DNA of 64,000 nucleotides from Virgibacillus subterraneus (GCF_900110695.1 NZ_FOEH01000001.1:372001-436000), one strand, 5' to 3'. Shown: positions 17,615-26,237, numbered from the stretch's first letter. A program made the numbers and translations. The notes: generated by a model from the letters alone, not told the origin.

Positions 17615-18874
17615 TTATAATCCAGCCAATAAGACTATATCACCGGTAATAGCATTCACGCCATATGGGCATTCAAGCTTCCCGCACATGATGTAACTCT
17701 TTTGCTCATGATCATAAACATAAACAGGTTCTACTTCTACATAATCGCGAAGCTTTTCAAATGCTCCCTCCTGTGTAACAGATGGATCATCCGCATCCTT
17801 AAAATGCTTAAACATATCAAGCAGCATATCATTATCGATATAATTAACAGCTTTATAATTTTCACGATCAATCATTAGTTTTAATTTTCGATCAAAAGCA
17901 CGGTTTGTAAACTTAGTTGGTTTTAGTTCCGCGAAAATATATCCATTTTCCAGATATAATCCAGTTAACTTCCATTCACCGCTTCCATTCGGGAATTCCA
18001 ATTGTAAAAAACGTAGCACCTCTTGTTCACAAGTCTCCATTTCTCTATTGGTAATTGGTATTGTGTCCGGATGCGGTTCATTTGCCAGTACCTGGTCAAG
18101 CGTCACTTCGATCGACAAGTCTGTATCTTGTTTTGTGAATTCTCCTTCGATTGGCTTGTCCCATTTCATAACACTATCTTTTTTTACAAATGAGTTTAGA
18201 TCCTTATCAAATGGGATTGTTTTTTCCCCGTCATTTACTAAATAAATCTCCTCTATACCATAGATTGGCAGCCATTTCTCCTGGTCCTTATCAGGGACCT
18301 CTATCAATTTACACTGCCTGCTTGCAAAGGGCTCATACTTATCGGGTGTCAAACCAAACGGTTCCCATTGTATTTGGTCCTCATTCGGAAAATCTCCATC
18401 AATCGAAAATAAGGTTAGTTTTCCTTCCTCGTTAAACTCTATTTCAATTGTTCCAGTTGGTGCCACAGGGATATTGTCAACAGCTGCTCCAAAGCTTAAT
18501 ACGTTGTCATCTTCACTAACTAGCAGGAATTGTCTGCCAAATGTTAGGTCTGTCACCTCTTCAATCCATTCAATCGCACTTTCTTTTTCGGAAGATGGAT
18601 ACAAGCTGCTTTCGGCATGTGAAACATCCTCCACAAAAATAATGCGATTTAACGCCTTCGTGTGGAAATTAATATCAATTACCGCTGTCCCAGACGAGTT
18701 ATAATCTTCATCAGATTGGGCAGAATTATTCGGGAACCATTCCATATTCAAAATATACGCTGTCTCATTAAAGTTATTTATTTCGCGGAAAAAATGATGT
18801 CTTTTCAAATAATAATCATTTAGTCCAAATTTCTCACGGGTATAGTCAATTAAGTTCTGAAGCTGTCCGTTCAT
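17615..18874 (-). CDS. Uncharacterised 419-residue acidic protein
   Basis: I do not recognise a characterised family. The protein is acidic and soluble, with no signal peptide or membrane segment. It has a repeated beta-rich pattern in which strands of type GTIEIEFNEEGKLTLFSID and GYIFAELKPTKFTNRAFDRK alternate with charged linkers. The C-terminus (CGKLECPYGVNAITGDIVLLAGL) resembles the last strand of PepSY or YcdB/YcdC-type repeats, where a residue stretch 'VNAITGDI' ends the domain. That resemblance is weak. The start has aaagagagg upstream. It is divergent from the SSS transporter gene. No function is proposed. Confidence 0.8.
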   Translation of the reverse strand: MNGQLQNLIDYTREKFGLNDYYLKRHHFFREINNFNETAYILNMEWFPNNSAQSDEDYNSSGTAVIDINFHTKALNRIIFVEDVSHAESSLYPSSEKESAIEWIEEVTDLTFGRQFLLVSEDDNVLSFGAAVDNIPVAPTGTIEIEFNEEGKLTLFSIDGDFPNEDQIQWEPFGLTPDKYEPFASRQCKLIEVPDKDQEKWLPIYGIEEIYLVNDGEKTIPFDKDLNSFVKKDSVMKWDKPIEGEFTKQDTDLSIEVTLDQVLANEPHPDTIPITNREMETCEQEVLRFLQLEFPNGSGEWKLTGLYLENGYIFAELKPTKFTNRAFDRKLKLMIDRENYKAVNYIDNDMLLDMFKHFKDADDPSVTQEGAFEKLRDYVEVEPVYVYDHEQKSYIMCGKLECPYGVNAITGDIVLLAGL

Positions 18875-19014
18875 CGTTAAAACCTCTCTTTTTTCGAATT
18901 ATATCCATTATAACATTTCAATTAGTTCTTTCTATCCATATTAATTTCAACTGTATATGTTAGCCTAAATAACAGCATTATAAGGAAAAACAACTTAGAA
19001 AAGGAGCGTAACAT

Positions 19015-20406
19015 ATGGGTATTGAACATAATCCTACTCTGCTTTGGTTTGTAGGTGCTTATGGAGTTATCATGATTATAATGGGTATTTACTATTCTCG
19101 AAAAATATCCAACAGTGAAGATTTTATTTTAGCAGGAAAAGGTTTAGGAACGATAGTCTTAACAGGTACATTGCTTGCCACCTGGACAGGCAGTGGAAGT
19201 ATTTCTGGTGGGGAAACATCAATGGCATTCACCTATGGAATTATCCCCGCACTATTGATGATGATCCCCACCCTTGTAGGTATTGGTATACTTTATTTAA
19301 TTGCCCCAAAAATTCGTGAGTTCGGTAAATATACTGTATCGGGAATTTTGGAAGAAAAATACGGTTCAACTGCCAGAATGATTGCAAGTATCATTATTAT
19401 CCTTGCCTTTGTTGGAATCGTTTCTTACCAAATGACAGGTCTTGGATTTATTTTAAACTTAACAACTGGAATGTCAGTAGAGGTTGGTACCATTATTGGT
19501 GCAGTTCTCATTGTGTTTCTGGCTTCAATCGGTGGCTTACGTTCAGTCGCACCAACCGATGCATTAAGCGCATTTCTGGCAATTGCAGCATTGTTTATAA
19601 CATTGCCAACGATTTACGTGATAGCAGGTGGATGGGATGGCGTAACGAATAATGTTCCGACTGAACACTTAACTGCAACAGGTGAATTAAACAACATTCA
19701 ATTACTCGGATTCCTGTTACCATCCTTATTTCTACTGTTAGGTGACCAGAACATGTACCAGCGTCTGGCATCATCGACAGGTGGTAAATCAGCAAAAAGA
19801 GCGCAAATCGGCTGGCTGATCGGAATGTTGCTTATTTCTCCAGCGATTTCTTTTATTGCATTTGCATCAAGTTCCATGTTCCCAAATATTGATCCGGGGA
19901 TGGCACTAATGGCTACAACCACTGTTATGCCAACAGTAATTGGCGGGATCCTGCTGGCTGCAGCAACAGCGTTTATTGTAACGACTGGTAATTCTTATCT
20001 TTTATCAGCAGCGACAAATGTGACATATGATATCGTGGGAAAATATATAAAAAAAGAAGCCTCGGACAAGCAATTATTAGGAATGACAAAATTTTTCATC
20101 ATCCTGTTGGGTGTAATATCATATATTCTGATCAGATTTTTCCCAACAGTCCTTGAAGTACAAATGTACGCATATACAGTATACGGAGCGGGTCTTACCC
20201 CAGCATTACTCGCCGTTTTCTTCTGGAAGCGGGTAAACATGGCGAGTGGTATATCCTCGATGGTTGCAGGTGTCGTAACGACGTTAATCTGGGAGATTCT
20301 GCTTGGAAAGCCGTTTGAATTGAACAGTGTTATCATAGCACTTCCGGTAGCCGTAATCGTACTGATTGTTGTCACACTAATGACTTCAGATGATCGAAAT
20401 AAATAA
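19015..20406 (+). CDS. Sodium:solute symporter (SSS family)
   Basis: A 463-residue polytopic transporter of the sodium:solute symporter family with about 12-13 membrane segments. Typical features are the first-loop motif YYSRKISNSEDFILAGKGLG, ATWTGSGSISGGETSMAFTYG, the mid-protein DQNMYQRLASSTGGKSAKRAQ, and the C-terminal AYTVYGAGLTPALLAVFFWKR. It would couple sodium entry to uptake of a small organic solute; which one (proline, pantothenate, a sugar or an acid) cannot be told. The start has aaaggagcg upstream. It stands as a single gene before a terminator, 178 nt from the MerR-methyltransferase gene. Confidence 0.9.
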   Translation: MGIEHNPTLLWFVGAYGVIMIIMGIYYSRKISNSEDFILAGKGLGTIVLTGTLLATWTGSGSISGGETSMAFTYGIIPALLMMIPTLVGIGILYLIAPKIREFGKYTVSGILEEKYGSTARMIASIIIILAFVGIVSYQMTGLGFILNLTTGMSVEVGTIIGAVLIVFLASIGGLRSVAPTDALSAFLAIAALFITLPTIYVIAGGWDGVTNNVPTEHLTATGELNNIQLLGFLLPSLFLLLGDQNMYQRLASSTGGKSAKRAQIGWLIGMLLISPAISFIAFASSSMFPNIDPGMALMATTTVMPTVIGGILLAAATAFIVTTGNSYLLSAATNVTYDIVGKYIKKEASDKQLLGMTKFFIILLGVISYILIRFFPTVLEVQMYAYTVYGAGLTPALLAVFFWKRVNMASGISSMVAGVVTTLIWEILLGKPFELNSVIIALPVAVIVLIVVTLMTSDDRNK

Positions 20407-20446
20407 AGATCTATTCACCCTATTATCGAATCTCGATCCAATTAGG

Positions 20447-20483
20447 TGTCATAAATTTAAAAATAAATTATGGCACTTTTTTG
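20447..20483 (+). terminator. Terminator after SSS transporter
   Basis: The stem gtgtcataaattt (20447-20459) with aaattatggcac (20466-20477), with one bulge, is followed by six T. Confidence 0.65.
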
Positions 20484-20531
20484 CCGTGAGGTTCGATTAT
20501 ATAGTGATAACAATATTATTAAATTTGTCCC

Positions 20532-20562
20532 TTTACATTAACGTAACGTCAACGTTTATAGT
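20532..20562 (+). promoter_or_regulatory. MerR-type promoter with 19-bp spacer and operator dyad
   Basis: A -35 tttaca (20532-20537) and a -10 tatagt (20557-20562) are separated by 19 bp, the over-long spacer typical of promoters activated by MerR-family proteins. Within the spacer the dyad aacgt (20540-20544) and acgtt (20552-20556) is centred between the boxes. The next gene encodes a MerR-type protein, so autoregulation is the natural reading. Confidence 0.8.
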
Positions 20563-20584
20563 AGTAATAGAAAGGGGCTAAAAC

Positions 20585-21622
20585 ATGCAAATTAAAGAAG
20601 TCGCAAAACAGTTAAACACAACATCAAGAGCAATTCGATTTTATGAACAAAAGGGACTGATTTCGCCAAAGAAGGACACAGAAAATCATTACAGAATTTA
20701 TTCTGAAAAAGACCTTTTGCGCCTAAGTACGATTCTTGCTTTAAGGGAAATCGGTATGCGTATTGAAAATATAAAGCGAATTCTGGATGATCCCAATATG
20801 TGTATGAAAGATTATTTGAACGTTCAGCGATCAGCTCTCTTTGAAAAATGGATTGAGATGAAGGATATGATCAACACGATTGATAAGATGGTTGAACAGA
20901 CAGCTGATGATAACTATCAGGCACGAGATATCTTCATACTTTCCCAGCACCTGAAAAACATGAAAAACTTGCGCAAAAATTGGGAAGATAAATGGAATTT
21001 TGATAAGCAGGCTGCAGGATATGATCAGAATATCAAAATGGCAGGCTATCGATTCAATGTTCATCAGGATTATGATAAAGCATTATCCAGAATTGCAGAT
21101 ACTATCAAGCTACAGCCAAATGATGTATGTGTGGATGTAGGAGTCGGCACGGGTAACTTAGGTTCGAGATTTCTCGATAAGCAAGTAAATGTAATCGGTG
21201 TAGACCAATCCGAACGAATGCTTAACGTATGTAGCGAAAAACACCCGACAATCGAAACACGAAAAGGACACTTTCTCGCGCTCCCGTTATTGGATAACCA
21301 TGCTGACGGAATCGTATCAAGCTATGCATTGCACCATATTTCAGAAAATGAGAAATTGCTTGCATTAGAAGAAATGTCCCGTGTCCTGAAAGAAGATGGG
21401 CAGATTTGCATTGTGGATTTGATGTTTCAGGATGAACAGCATCGAAAAGAAGTGATAGAACGATTCCGTACACAGGGTAATACCGAAGCAATCGAGGCAA
21501 TCGAGGATGAATATTATGCCGATCAATCTAAGCTGGTAGAATGGCTGTTTGCTAACAATTATCGCGTGGAGACATATCAGTTTAACGATATATTGAGTAT
21601 GGTCTATGCTATGAAAAGGTAG
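20585..21622 (+). CDS. MerR regulator fused to SAM-dependent methyltransferase
   Basis: A 345-residue fusion. Residues 1-70 form a MerR winged helix (MQIKEVAKQLNTTSRAIRFY, then ENHYRIYSEKDLLRL). A coiled linker follows, and a class I methyltransferase domain occupies about 140-340. SAM motif I is VDVGVGTGNLG at 182-192, with acidic VIGVDQS, the SYALHHI loop and VLKEDGQICIVD. The usual MerR effector domain is thus replaced by an enzyme, so the protein may sense SAM or its methylation substrate, or methylate the inducer. The promoter has a 19-bp MerR-type spacer. No neighbouring target gene is evident; the downstream gene is convergent. Confidence 0.9.
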   Translation: MQIKEVAKQLNTTSRAIRFYEQKGLISPKKDTENHYRIYSEKDLLRLSTILALREIGMRIENIKRILDDPNMCMKDYLNVQRSALFEKWIEMKDMINTIDKMVEQTADDNYQARDIFILSQHLKNMKNLRKNWEDKWNFDKQAAGYDQNIKMAGYRFNVHQDYDKALSRIADTIKLQPNDVCVDVGVGTGNLGSRFLDKQVNVIGVDQSERMLNVCSEKHPTIETRKGHFLALPLLDNHADGIVSSYALHHISENEKLLALEEMSRVLKEDGQICIVDLMFQDEQHRKEVIERFRTQGNTEAIEAIEDEYYADQSKLVEWLFANNYRVETYQFNDILSMVYAMKR

Positions 21623-21655
21623 TTAAAAATTATACTTATGCTGTTTATTGTTAAA

Positions 21656-21698
21656 GAAGGGCTGTCCATTAGCCATAATAGCTAATGGACAGCCCTTC
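21656..21698. terminator. Strong bidirectional terminator
   Basis: Perfect 17-bp arms at 21656-21672 and 21682-21698 (gaagggctgtccattag and its complement) with a 9-nt loop lie between convergent genes. Confidence 0.85.
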
Positions 21699-21701
21699 AT
21701 A

Positions 21702-22787
21702 TTACTCATTAAAATAATTCTTTAAACCTTCAACAACTCCTGCTGCTACATTATTATGATATTCCGCTGTTCGAACCGTATCTAAATCATAAGGATTGGT
21801 GATGAATCCTAATTCAATTAACACAGACAAATCATTATTCTCACGCAGCACATGATAACCTTTTTGCATAACACCTCGATTTTTTAATGGAACTTTTTGT
21901 GCAATGGCAGATTGAACTTCACCTGCCAGAACACGATCATCCCCACCGGAATGGAAATAAGTACTCACACCATTTATCGCAAGTGAGGGATATGCATTAT
22001 AGTGAAGACTGATAAAAGCATGTGTGTTATAAGCATTACTGATCCTCACGCGTTCTTCAAGTGGGATGAAATAATCGTCTTCTCGGGTCAGAATAACGGT
22101 CGCGCCAGCATCACGTAACTGTTTTGCAACGTTATCAGCGGTATCCATGATGATACCTTTTTCAAACGTTCCGCCAATCCCAATAGCACCAGGATCTTTA
22201 CCGCCATGACCAGGGTCAAGGACGATGTTGTAACCTGCTAAAGAGCCGCTGGATTGCTTTTTTGCATGATTGTGATTTTCACTAGTTTCGGCTGGATGAT
22301 TACTTCCGTTGGCATTTGTAAGCCATGAAGCAATCCATGCAATAGAGCCATCGTTGAGCATAATCTTATTCCACTTATTTGATGTTTTAACCATGGTGTA
22401 TGTATCTCCAGAGGAAGCATACCCGAGTATCTTATGTTGTGTACCTGGACCTGTTCTGAGTCTCACCTCATCAGCAATAACAGTTATTTCCTTTTGGTTA
22501 ACAGAAGTAACCCCATTAGCGGCAAACAAATAATCCGATGCCACCCACGCTTCTTGTCCGTTGTAATATGTTTGTACCCAACCAAAAGCTTTATCGAAAA
22601 CAACTACTCGGTCACCATCATTAAGCTGACCGATTACTTCAGCACTGTGGGCCGGGGCAGATCTGACATTCAGTGAATCAGTGCCAACCTCATATGTCTG
22701 TCCACTATCGGCATGAACGGAGGGTATAAATACTAAAAGTAATAGCAAAAAGACACCAACAATAGTGACAGTTTGGTTTTGTTTCAT
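21702..22787 (-). CDS. N-acetylmuramoyl-L-alanine amidase with two SH3 domains
   Basis: A 361-residue secreted cell-wall hydrolase. A signal peptide (residues 1-27, ending SVHADS) is followed by two bacterial SH3 domains (TDSLNVRSAPAHSAEVIGQL and DEVRLRTGPGTQHKILGYAS). A short linker then leads to an amidase-3 domain with IVLDPGHGGKDPGA (first zinc histidine), FEKGII (glutamate ligand), SLHYNA (second histidine) and VLIELGFITNP (catalytic glutamate). It would cleave the amide between muramic acid and the stem peptide. The ATG at 22787 is preceded by aaggaggat; an upstream in-frame start has no such site. Confidence 0.93.
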   Translation of the reverse strand: MKQNQTVTIVGVFLLLLLVFIPSVHADSGQTYEVGTDSLNVRSAPAHSAEVIGQLNDGDRVVVFDKAFGWVQTYYNGQEAWVASDYLFAANGVTSVNQKEITVIADEVRLRTGPGTQHKILGYASSGDTYTMVKTSNKWNKIMLNDGSIAWIASWLTNANGSNHPAETSENHNHAKKQSSGSLAGYNIVLDPGHGGKDPGAIGIGGTFEKGIIMDTADNVAKQLRDAGATVILTREDDYFIPLEERVRISNAYNTHAFISLHYNAYPSLAINGVSTYFHSGGDDRVLAGEVQSAIAQKVPLKNRGVMQKGYHVLRENNDLSVLIELGFITNPYDLDTVRTAEYHNNVAAGVVEGLKNYFNE

Positions 22788-22938
22788 GAAATCCTCCTTA
22801 AACTTAATGGTCATTTTATTTCCTTTATAAAAAATAATAAACCTTTTTTCTGCAAAATAAATCAAAAGAACTAGCAAAAAATGGAGGATTTAATTGGAAA
22901 ATAGAGAAGTAAATAATAGTGTAGGAAGGAGAATTAGG

Positions 22939-23370
22939 ATGAACAGAATAAATCTATTAACACTTGGTGTAACAAATATAAGTGAATCTCTAAAGTTCTA
23001 CCGTGATGGACTAGGCTTTCAAACTACCGTAACAGACGATAATCCAGGGATTGTTTTTTTCCATAATAATGGGACAAAACTGGCATTATACCCGCTGGAA
23101 GAATTAGCAAAGGATATAAATGCTGAACATCCACCAGCAAAACAGGGATTCTCTGGGATCACCCTTGCTTATAACGCAAAATCAGCTGAGGAGGTTGATG
23201 AGGTAATAGAAAAAGCTGAACAAGCTGGAGGTACTGTAGTGAAATATCCTGTGCGCGTTTTTTGGGGAGGATATAGTGGTTATTTCTCAGATCCAGATGG
23301 CTATATGTGGGAAGTTGCCTATGGGGAAGACTGGGAATTTGATGAGAATGACATGTTAATTATTGATTAG
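22939..23370 (+). CDS. VOC-superfamily (glyoxalase-like) protein
   Basis: A 143-residue single vicinal-oxygen-chelate fold protein. The first half has INLLTLGVTNISESLKFYRDGLGF, the second ends SDPDGYMWEVAYG with the metal-type glutamate in the WEV strand. The ATG at 22939 is preceded by aaggagaa and begins right at the domain. A TTG at 22894 also has ggagga upstream and would add 15 non-conserved residues, so a longer form is possible. The substrate is unknown; family members include lactoylglutathione lyases, resistance proteins and dioxygenases. The following phosphatase gene is 23 nt away. Confidence 0.88.
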   Translation: MNRINLLTLGVTNISESLKFYRDGLGFQTTVTDDNPGIVFFHNNGTKLALYPLEELAKDINAEHPPAKQGFSGITLAYNAKSAEEVDEVIEKAEQAGGTVVKYPVRVFWGGYSGYFSDPDGYMWEVAYGEDWEFDENDMLIID

Positions 23371-23393
23371 GATAATGGAGTGTTGGATGCATT

Positions 23394-23951
23394 ATGAATA
23401 CAAATATATATTTAGTTCGCCATGCCCACTCGACTTATACGCCTGATGAACGAAAACGGCCTTTATCTCAGAAAGGATTTATTGTAGCTGAAAAGGTTAC
23501 GGAATTGCTCCAAGCTGAAAACATTGATGTAGTGGTATCTAGCCCTTATATGCGTGCGGTTCAGACGGTTGAAGGAATAGCAGAATACATAGAACAGGAA
23601 GTTATTATAGAGGAAGGGTTCAAGGAGCGGAAGTTAGCTGGAAAGCCTGTTAATGATTTTGATGATGCTATAACGAAGGTTTGGCAAGATTATAATTTTG
23701 CGTGGACCGGGGGAGAGTCAAATTACCATGCTCAACAAAGAGGCGTGAAAGCTATTAAGCATGTGTCAGAACAGTATAAAGGGAGAAATGTTGCGGTTGG
23801 AACACATGGTAATATTATGGCGATAATCATGAACTATTTTGATAAGCAATATGATTTTCATTTTTGGAAAGCGCTAAGTATGCCGGATATCTATAAATTA
23901 ACGTTCGATGAAAAAGCTTTAGTGGAAGTGAAAAGAGTATGGGAGGATTGA
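23394..23951 (+). CDS. Histidine phosphatase family protein (PhoE-like)
   Basis: A 185-residue member of the phosphoglycerate-mutase-like histidine phosphatases. The N-terminal catalytic motif is LVRHAHSTYTP (residues 7-17, phospho-accepting first His), followed by SSPYMRAVQTVEGIAEY and the second catalytic histidine in VAVGTHGNIM. It probably dephosphorylates a small phosphorylated metabolite. It follows the VOC gene closely. Its own stop is 5 nt before the reading frame of the next gene, so the three may form one transcript. Confidence 0.88.
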   Translation: MNTNIYLVRHAHSTYTPDERKRPLSQKGFIVAEKVTELLQAENIDVVVSSPYMRAVQTVEGIAEYIEQEVIIEEGFKERKLAGKPVNDFDDAITKVWQDYNFAWTGGESNYHAQQRGVKAIKHVSEQYKGRNVAVGTHGNIMAIIMNYFDKQYDFHFWKALSMPDIYKLTFDEKALVEVKRVWED

Positions 23952-23956
23952 GGTAG

Positions 23957-24451
23957 ATTAAAAAACGTAACATTAGGCAGGAGATTAATAGGAGAACTTT
24001 ATATTCAGTAATTGCCATTCTCTTAATCGTTATTTTAAGCATTGTTTCGTTAAATCAATACGAAACGAACGAAGATATGGAGAGTGCGCTGTATCGTAAG
24101 GAGTTATTAATTTTTCAGAACCATATAACAGGGACTGTGAGAGCTATAGAAAAGAGAGACAGTACCCTTATGGAGAATGTTTTGTTACAGATATCTACCT
24201 TGGAAACGTTTCACTCTACTGATTTAAACGCTAACAGGCTTCTCTCAAATTATGAACAGGGCGTTCGTAATTTACTAAATAGTGATGCCGATTCATATAA
24301 TAAAGTTAAAAGTACTCTAAATGAGATTTTCAATTCGCTAATTATATACAGTGATGAGGAAATGAACCAGGAATCATTTGACCGTATGACTAATGAACTG
24401 ATGCCATTGGTGGAACAATTCCGGGAAGAAACTGAAAAAATTATTAAATAA
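23957..24451 (+). CDS. Membrane-anchored hypothetical protein, apparent ATT start
   Basis: I do not recognise the family. The first ATG of this frame is at 24077, but the frame is open upstream to 23957. There it encodes a basic head (I/M-KKRNIRQEINRR) and a clear membrane helix (YSVIAILLIVILSIVSL) before a polar domain of about 120 residues rich in E, N and L. No ATG, GTG or TTG exists between the upstream stop (23954) and 24077. An ATT at 23957 stands where a start is expected, with ggagg 10 nt upstream. It may be an ATT start or a mutated start codon. It likely sits in the membrane with the helical domain outside. Confidence 0.6.
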   Translation: MKKRNIRQEINRRTLYSVIAILLIVILSIVSLNQYETNEDMESALYRKELLIFQNHITGTVRAIEKRDSTLMENVLLQISTLETFHSTDLNANRLLSNYEQGVRNLLNSDADSYNKVKSTLNEIFNSLIIYSDEEMNQESFDRMTNELMPLVEQFREETEKIIK

Positions 24452-24504
24452 CTATCAAAAAGAGATTAAGCCGTACTTGGGAAGCATGAAAAAGGAGGAG
24501 TTCT

Positions 24505-24603
24505 GTGGACTTTATTATTAAAGCTTTACTGGGTATCGGCCTGATCTATTTTGTTATGTTATCTTTTTATCTGTTCGTAATTTTTCGCAGTAAGAAGAAA
24601 TAG
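24505..24603 (+). CDS. 32-residue single-pass membrane peptide
   Basis: The small reading frame starts at GTG 24505 with a very strong aaaggaggag site ending 4 nt upstream. The product is VDFIIKALLGIGLIYFVML, then a second hydrophobic part ending FRSKKK. It is one membrane helix with a basic C-terminal tail, which by the positive-inside rule would face the cytoplasm. Nothing else is known. The strong ribosome site and hydrophobic composition support it as a real gene. Confidence 0.6.
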   Translation: MDFIIKALLGIGLIYFVMLSFYLFVIFRSKKK

Positions 24604-24640
24604 CTTTTTGTTAATTAAACATAGAGAGGAGTCAATCATT

Positions 24641-25159
24641 ATGAATCTATTAAAAAGCCAGTACGACTTAATTAAATATACTAGAGAGCAGCTCTTTAGC
24701 TTATGTGAACAGTTGGATCATGATGATTATGTAAAGGAAATTGAAGGGTTTGGCTGGGGGTCTGTACGAAATCTCCATGCCCATGTAGCTGAATGCTACC
24801 AGTCCTGGCTGGGTAAGTTCGGACTAAAGAAAAATATAACACCAGTGAACCCTGAAAATGTACGTAACGTTAATAATATGAGAGAAGTCTTTAATGAAAT
24901 AGATACCCTGGTCTGCAGTTTTATAGATGAATACGAAGGTGAGTATGAATATAAACTGACAGGACGAGTTCCTTGGCAAGAAGATCACGAGGAACTCTCT
25001 GTATTATGGCTTTTCACACATACAACCACTCACGAGTTTCATCACAAAGGCCAAATTGTATCAATGGCTAGGCAGTTAGGATATATTCCATCTGATACGG
25101 ATCTTTTAACCCCAACAGATATGAAAAATCTATTAAATAGTAGTGACACAAATGTATGA
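24641..25159 (+). CDS. DinB-family protein
   Basis: A 172-residue four-helix-bundle protein of the DinB/YfiT group. The metal-type histidines are visible in NLHAHVAECY (near residue 46) and in the C-terminal HTTTHEFHHKGQI (near residue 135). Members are putative metal-dependent hydrolases or thiol transferases, and several are damage-inducible; the reaction here is unknown. The ATG at 24641 follows gagaggag. The stop overlaps the start of a truncated DUF1801 gene. Confidence 0.85.
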   Translation: MNLLKSQYDLIKYTREQLFSLCEQLDHDDYVKEIEGFGWGSVRNLHAHVAECYQSWLGKFGLKKNITPVNPENVRNVNNMREVFNEIDTLVCSFIDEYEGEYEYKLTGRVPWQEDHEELSVLWLFTHTTTHEFHHKGQIVSMARQLGYIPSDTDLLTPTDMKNLLNSSDTNV

Positions 25160-25340
25160 ACTGAAAACAAAGGAAAATGACAAAAGTGTGATAGAGTTTA
25201 TTGAAAATGTCGACAGCACTAAAAAGCGTGAAGATGCATACAAATTGCTGGATATATTTACGGAAACGACAGGCTATCCAGCGAGGATGTGGGGGCCAAG
25301 TATTTTAAGAGAAACGTATCCGAATGAGAAGGGTGACTAA
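25152..25340 (+). pseudogene. DUF1801 gene fragment, C-terminus lost
   Basis: The 62-residue frame begins MYELKTKENDKSVIEFIENV and continues through YKLLDIFTETTGYPARMWGPSI, a good match to the N-terminal half of DUF1801 proteins, which are usually about 120-140 residues. After MWGPSI the sequence turns to LRETYPNEKGD and stops; the remainder of the domain is not found in any frame downstream. The start overlaps the DinB stop. It is probably a deletion remnant fused to the upstream edge of the next gene, though a short protein could still be made. Confidence 0.65.
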
Positions 25341-25346
25341 CTTGTA

Positions 25347-25631
25347 ATGCCGATTTGTCAAAATTGCGGGAACGAATGGACGTGGATCCAATCAGTTGCA
25401 GCTTTTAAGATGAAATGTCCTCATTGTGGCAAAAAACAATATGAGACGAACAAGTCAAGACAAATAAGGTCATGGTTAGACTTCTTACCGTTAGCTGTAT
25501 TCCCAATCACTGTGTTACTTGACTTAAGCTTGTGGGCGGTACTGGTGACTATAATAGCGGCTGTAATTGCTTCGTTCATTTTTCACCCATCTATACTAAA
25601 GTTATCCAATAAACAGGAACCCTTTTGGTGA
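25347..25631 (+). CDS. Zinc-ribbon membrane protein (CXXC-20-CXXC type)
   Basis: A 94-residue protein with an N-terminal zinc-ribbon pattern, CQNC at residues 4-7 and CPHC at 24-27. A basic stretch follows, then two hydrophobic helices (about 42-75). The two CXXC motifs 20 residues apart fit a Bacillaceae family described as putative zinc-finger/membrane proteins. The function is unknown. Its start is 7 nt after the DUF1801 fragment, so the deletion that truncated that gene may have placed this one here. Confidence 0.75.
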   Translation: MPICQNCGNEWTWIQSVAAFKMKCPHCGKKQYETNKSRQIRSWLDFLPLAVFPITVLLDLSLWAVLVTIIAAVIASFIFHPSILKLSNKQEPFW

Positions 25632-25670
25632 AAAGGAAGAGTTAATTAATTCTACGAGTTAAAGACAGGC

Positions 25671-25702
25671 GCATTTCTTACATAAAGAATGCGTTTTTTT
25701 TG
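25671..25702 (+). terminator. Terminator
   Basis: The stem cgcatttctt/aaagaatgcg is followed by eight T. A close relative with the same flanking gcagga stands at 26281-26310. Confidence 0.8.
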
Positions 25703-25988
25703 CAGGAATTTTATCGAATGAGTAGAAATTGTCAATAAGACTTTTTCATAAAGGACAGACCAATATTAATAAATATAAACATAAGGTGATTAGGATATCT
25801 ATCAAGTAAACTGTCTGAGTAATGTGTGATTGCAGCAGGAGTAGAAGAGTCGGTGAAGCTAATCAAGAAGAGGGGGAATGTGGAGGGGTGAGATATAATA
25901 ATTAATGATGACACCGGTTTCTTTTTAATGCCAGGAAATGTTGATGTGGAAAAAATTCACTCATGATAAGTGACTGGAGGTATTTAAA
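25703..25988 (+). other. Gene-free gap with possible decayed coding remnant
   Basis: No intact gene is seen. In one forward frame (about 25826-25965) the translation VIAAGVEESVKLIKKRGNV, a stop, then NDDTGFFLMPGNVDVEKIHS looks protein-like but has no start and no recognisable family. It may be the remains of a lost gene, in keeping with the truncated DUF1801 just upstream. Confidence 0.3.
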
Positions 25989-26237
25989 ATGCTGCGGCGC
26001 ATTGTTTTATTTTTTCGAGAAAATAGCTGGGAAACTGTTTGCTTCACTCAAAATCTGGAGGAATACGGGAGAGTTAAAGGTAATCTTAATGATGCAGGAA
26101 TAATTACTAAAACAAAAACAGCCACACCAATGAACGGAAATTTAGGAAGTTCAAGCTTTTCATCAACATATGATATTAAGGTTAAACAGAAATATCTGCA
26201 TAAGGCACAGGAGGCTATCCATAAGAGTCGATATTAG
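25989..26237 (+). CDS. Small hypothetical protein
   Basis: An 82-residue protein with no signal peptide. The pattern (ETVCFTQNLEEYGRVKGNLNDAGI, then YDIKVKQKYLHKAQEAIHK) suggests a small alpha/beta fold of the DUF2007-like, GlnB-related type, in which a short beta strand is followed by a helix and a second strand. This is a weak resemblance. A good tggagg site lies upstream. It is monocistronic, with its own terminator at 26281. Confidence 0.65.
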   Translation: MLRRIVLFFRENSWETVCFTQNLEEYGRVKGNLNDAGIITKTKTATPMNGNLGSSSFSSTYDIKVKQKYLHKAQEAIHKSRY

